DNA of 64,000 nucleotides from contig JAGXGE010000022.1 in NCBI GenBank assembly GCA_024637015.1, forward strand, positions 59,028-123,027. Direction: 5' to 3'. A model generated the notes under the pieces. The model did not search any database. It saw only the letters and a program-made list of their open reading frames with translations, and was not told where the DNA came from. Position numbers and translations under genes: made by a program. Numbering within the stretch: position 1 is the stretch's first letter; each line of letters opens with the position of its first letter. The stretch comes from Aequorivita sp. Lineage in GTDB: Bacteria; Bacteroidota; Bacteroidia; Flavobacteriales; Flavobacteriaceae. Below are positions 63,254-64,000 of this stretch, in pieces.

Positions 63254-63763
63254 ATGAAAGATAAAAAACCAATGACAGAAACATTTGAACAGCTACTTGA
63301 GAATAATAAAGAGAAAATTTATAGAATTTGTAAAATCTACGCAGTTTCCCCTTTAGAACCTCAAGACCTTTTCCAAGAAGTAATTTTTGCAATTTGGAAA
63401 TCTCTTTCAACTTTTAAAGGCAATTCGAGTGTTGACACTTGGATTTACAGAATTACACTAAATGTCTGTCTTCGCTCAAAACAAAAATCAGAGAAAACTT
63501 ATGACAAGACACTTCAATTAGAATCTATTCAATTCATTCCTGTCGAAATTCCTATTGAGAATAATCAGCACGAAAAGTATAATGCTTTAACTTCTTGTAT
63601 CTCAAAATTAAACAATGAAAATAAATCAATCATTATCCTTTATTTAGAAGAATTGAAGTATAAAGAAATTGCTGAAATAACCGGATTAACAGAAAATCAT
63701 ATTGCAGTAAAAATGAAAAGAATTAAAAAAATCCTATTGGATTGTATAACGAATAAAATATAA
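63254..63763 (+). CDS. ECF-type RNA polymerase sigma factor
   Basis: A 169-residue sigma-70 family factor. Region 2 (about 10-80: FEQLLENNKEKIYRICKIYA, LEPQDLFQEVIFAIWKSLST, FKGNSSVDTWIYRITLNVCL) and region 4 (about 110-165: CISKLNNENKSIIILYLEEL, KEIAEITGLTENHIAVKMKR) are complete; no region 1 or 3, as in ECF factors. The following partial gene starts four bases after its stop and may encode its anti-sigma factor. An internal ATG at 63272 is possible. It lies after a decayed mepB, so this is an accessory patch. Confidence 0.93.
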   Translation: MKDKKPMTETFEQLLENNKEKIYRICKIYAVSPLEPQDLFQEVIFAIWKSLSTFKGNSSVDTWIYRITLNVCLRSKQKSEKTYDKTLQLESIQFIPVEIPIENNQHEKYNALTSCISKLNNENKSIIILYLEELKYKEIAEITGLTENHIAVKMKRIKKILLDCITNKI

Positions 63764-63767
63764 TATT

Positions 63768-64000
63768 ATGTGGAATAGTGAACAGAAAAATATTTGGCAA
63801 GACATAAAAAATACTTGGAATGAACAGCCTCAATCCGAAAAAATTAATATTCAAGTATCACAGCTCATAAATGAGTTTAAAAGTAAAGTAAGTCAATTCG
63901 AGAAAGATTCGATTAATTCAGACATAGCTACTTTGAAATTAAACTGGGCTAAAACGAAAAGAAATAACGTCAGCCAATTTGAAAAAGATTCAATAAAAAA
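63768..64000 (+). CDS. Start of a protein of unknown function, candidate anti-sigma or membrane partner (partial)
   Basis: The frame is open from the ATG at 63768 to the window edge, at least 77 residues: MWNSEQKNIWQDIKNTWNEQ, then QLINEFKSKVSQFEKDSINS, then VSQFEKDSIK. The phrase VSQFEKDSI occurs twice about 30 residues apart. The part seen is soluble and charged with no membrane helix yet. Only four bases separate it from the sigma factor gene, the usual position of an anti-sigma gene, but no known domain is visible. Confidence 0.5.
   Translation, partial: MWNSEQKNIWQDIKNTWNEQPQSEKINIQVSQLINEFKSKVSQFEKDSINSDIATLKLNWAKTKRNNVSQFEKDSIK

Overview
The window is about 64 kb of low-GC chromosomal DNA that I assign to a member of the Flavobacteriaceae (Bacteroidota), at family level only. 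The evidence is: type IX secretion (T9SS) C-terminal sorting domains on three large secreted proteins; many lipoproteins, one with a K-D-D stretch just after the lipobox cysteine; -7 promoter boxes of the form TAnnTTTG with almost no Shine-Dalgarno sequences; a mevalonate-route isoprenoid cluster; DUF5686, 2TM, putative-porin and choice-of-anchor B families; and a hybrid two-component regulator. There is no phage, no intact insertion sequence and no CRISPR array. Most of the window is ordinary core genome with scattered small accessory genes.

Layout. 0-9 kb: the 5' part of an outer-membrane putative porin (minus strand), divergent from rnhB; a large propeller protein; a hybrid histidine kinase/AraC regulator; an orphan T9SS-tail ORF; two small secreted proteins. 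9-24.4 kb: lipB, a reprolysin-like metalloprotease with a T9SS tail, two lipoproteins plus a 52-residue YqaE/Pmp3 gene, lysS, an M36 fungalysin-like metalloprotease with a T9SS tail, a diheme lipoprotein of the SO2930 type, two small Spy-like helical proteins, hemL, a glucosaminidase-LysM lipoprotein and a D-cysteine desulfhydrase/ACC deaminase homologue. 24.7-39.6 kb: a choice-of-anchor B T9SS cargo, a TPR histidine kinase with its response regulator, a DUF5686 outer-membrane protein, pdhB, etfBA, a bifunctional nuclease and a CNT nucleoside transporter.

39.7-48.4 kb: thyA, two TonB_C-type proteins, the ergothioneine genes egtB and egtD with DUF427 and a facing class V PLP enzyme, a 2TM protein overlapping folA, a fructosamine-kinase-like protein and fabD. 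thyA and folA give a thymidylate/folate theme. 48.4-57.4 kb: a small CxxC protein, galE, a DegT aminotransferase, waaA (surface-glycan and LPS theme), three small charged lipoproteins around an XRE/S24 repressor with a perfect palindrome before its start, tRNA-Leu(UAA), tRNA-Gly(GCC) and mutS. 57.4-64 kb: a SpoU RNA methylase, a UbiA prenyltransferase, mevalonate kinase, a decayed CHAT-domain gene, diphosphomevalonate decarboxylase, a lipocalin-like protein, a decayed mepB, an ECF sigma factor and the start of a likely anti-sigma or membrane gene.

I did not find a clear undescribed multi-gene system. The best leads are small: the CHAT relic between the mevalonate genes, the S24 repressor with its own palindrome and an apparent Ala-Gly self-cleavage site, the possible pseudoknot in the etfB leader, the PLP enzyme facing the ergothioneine genes, and the orphan T9SS tail.
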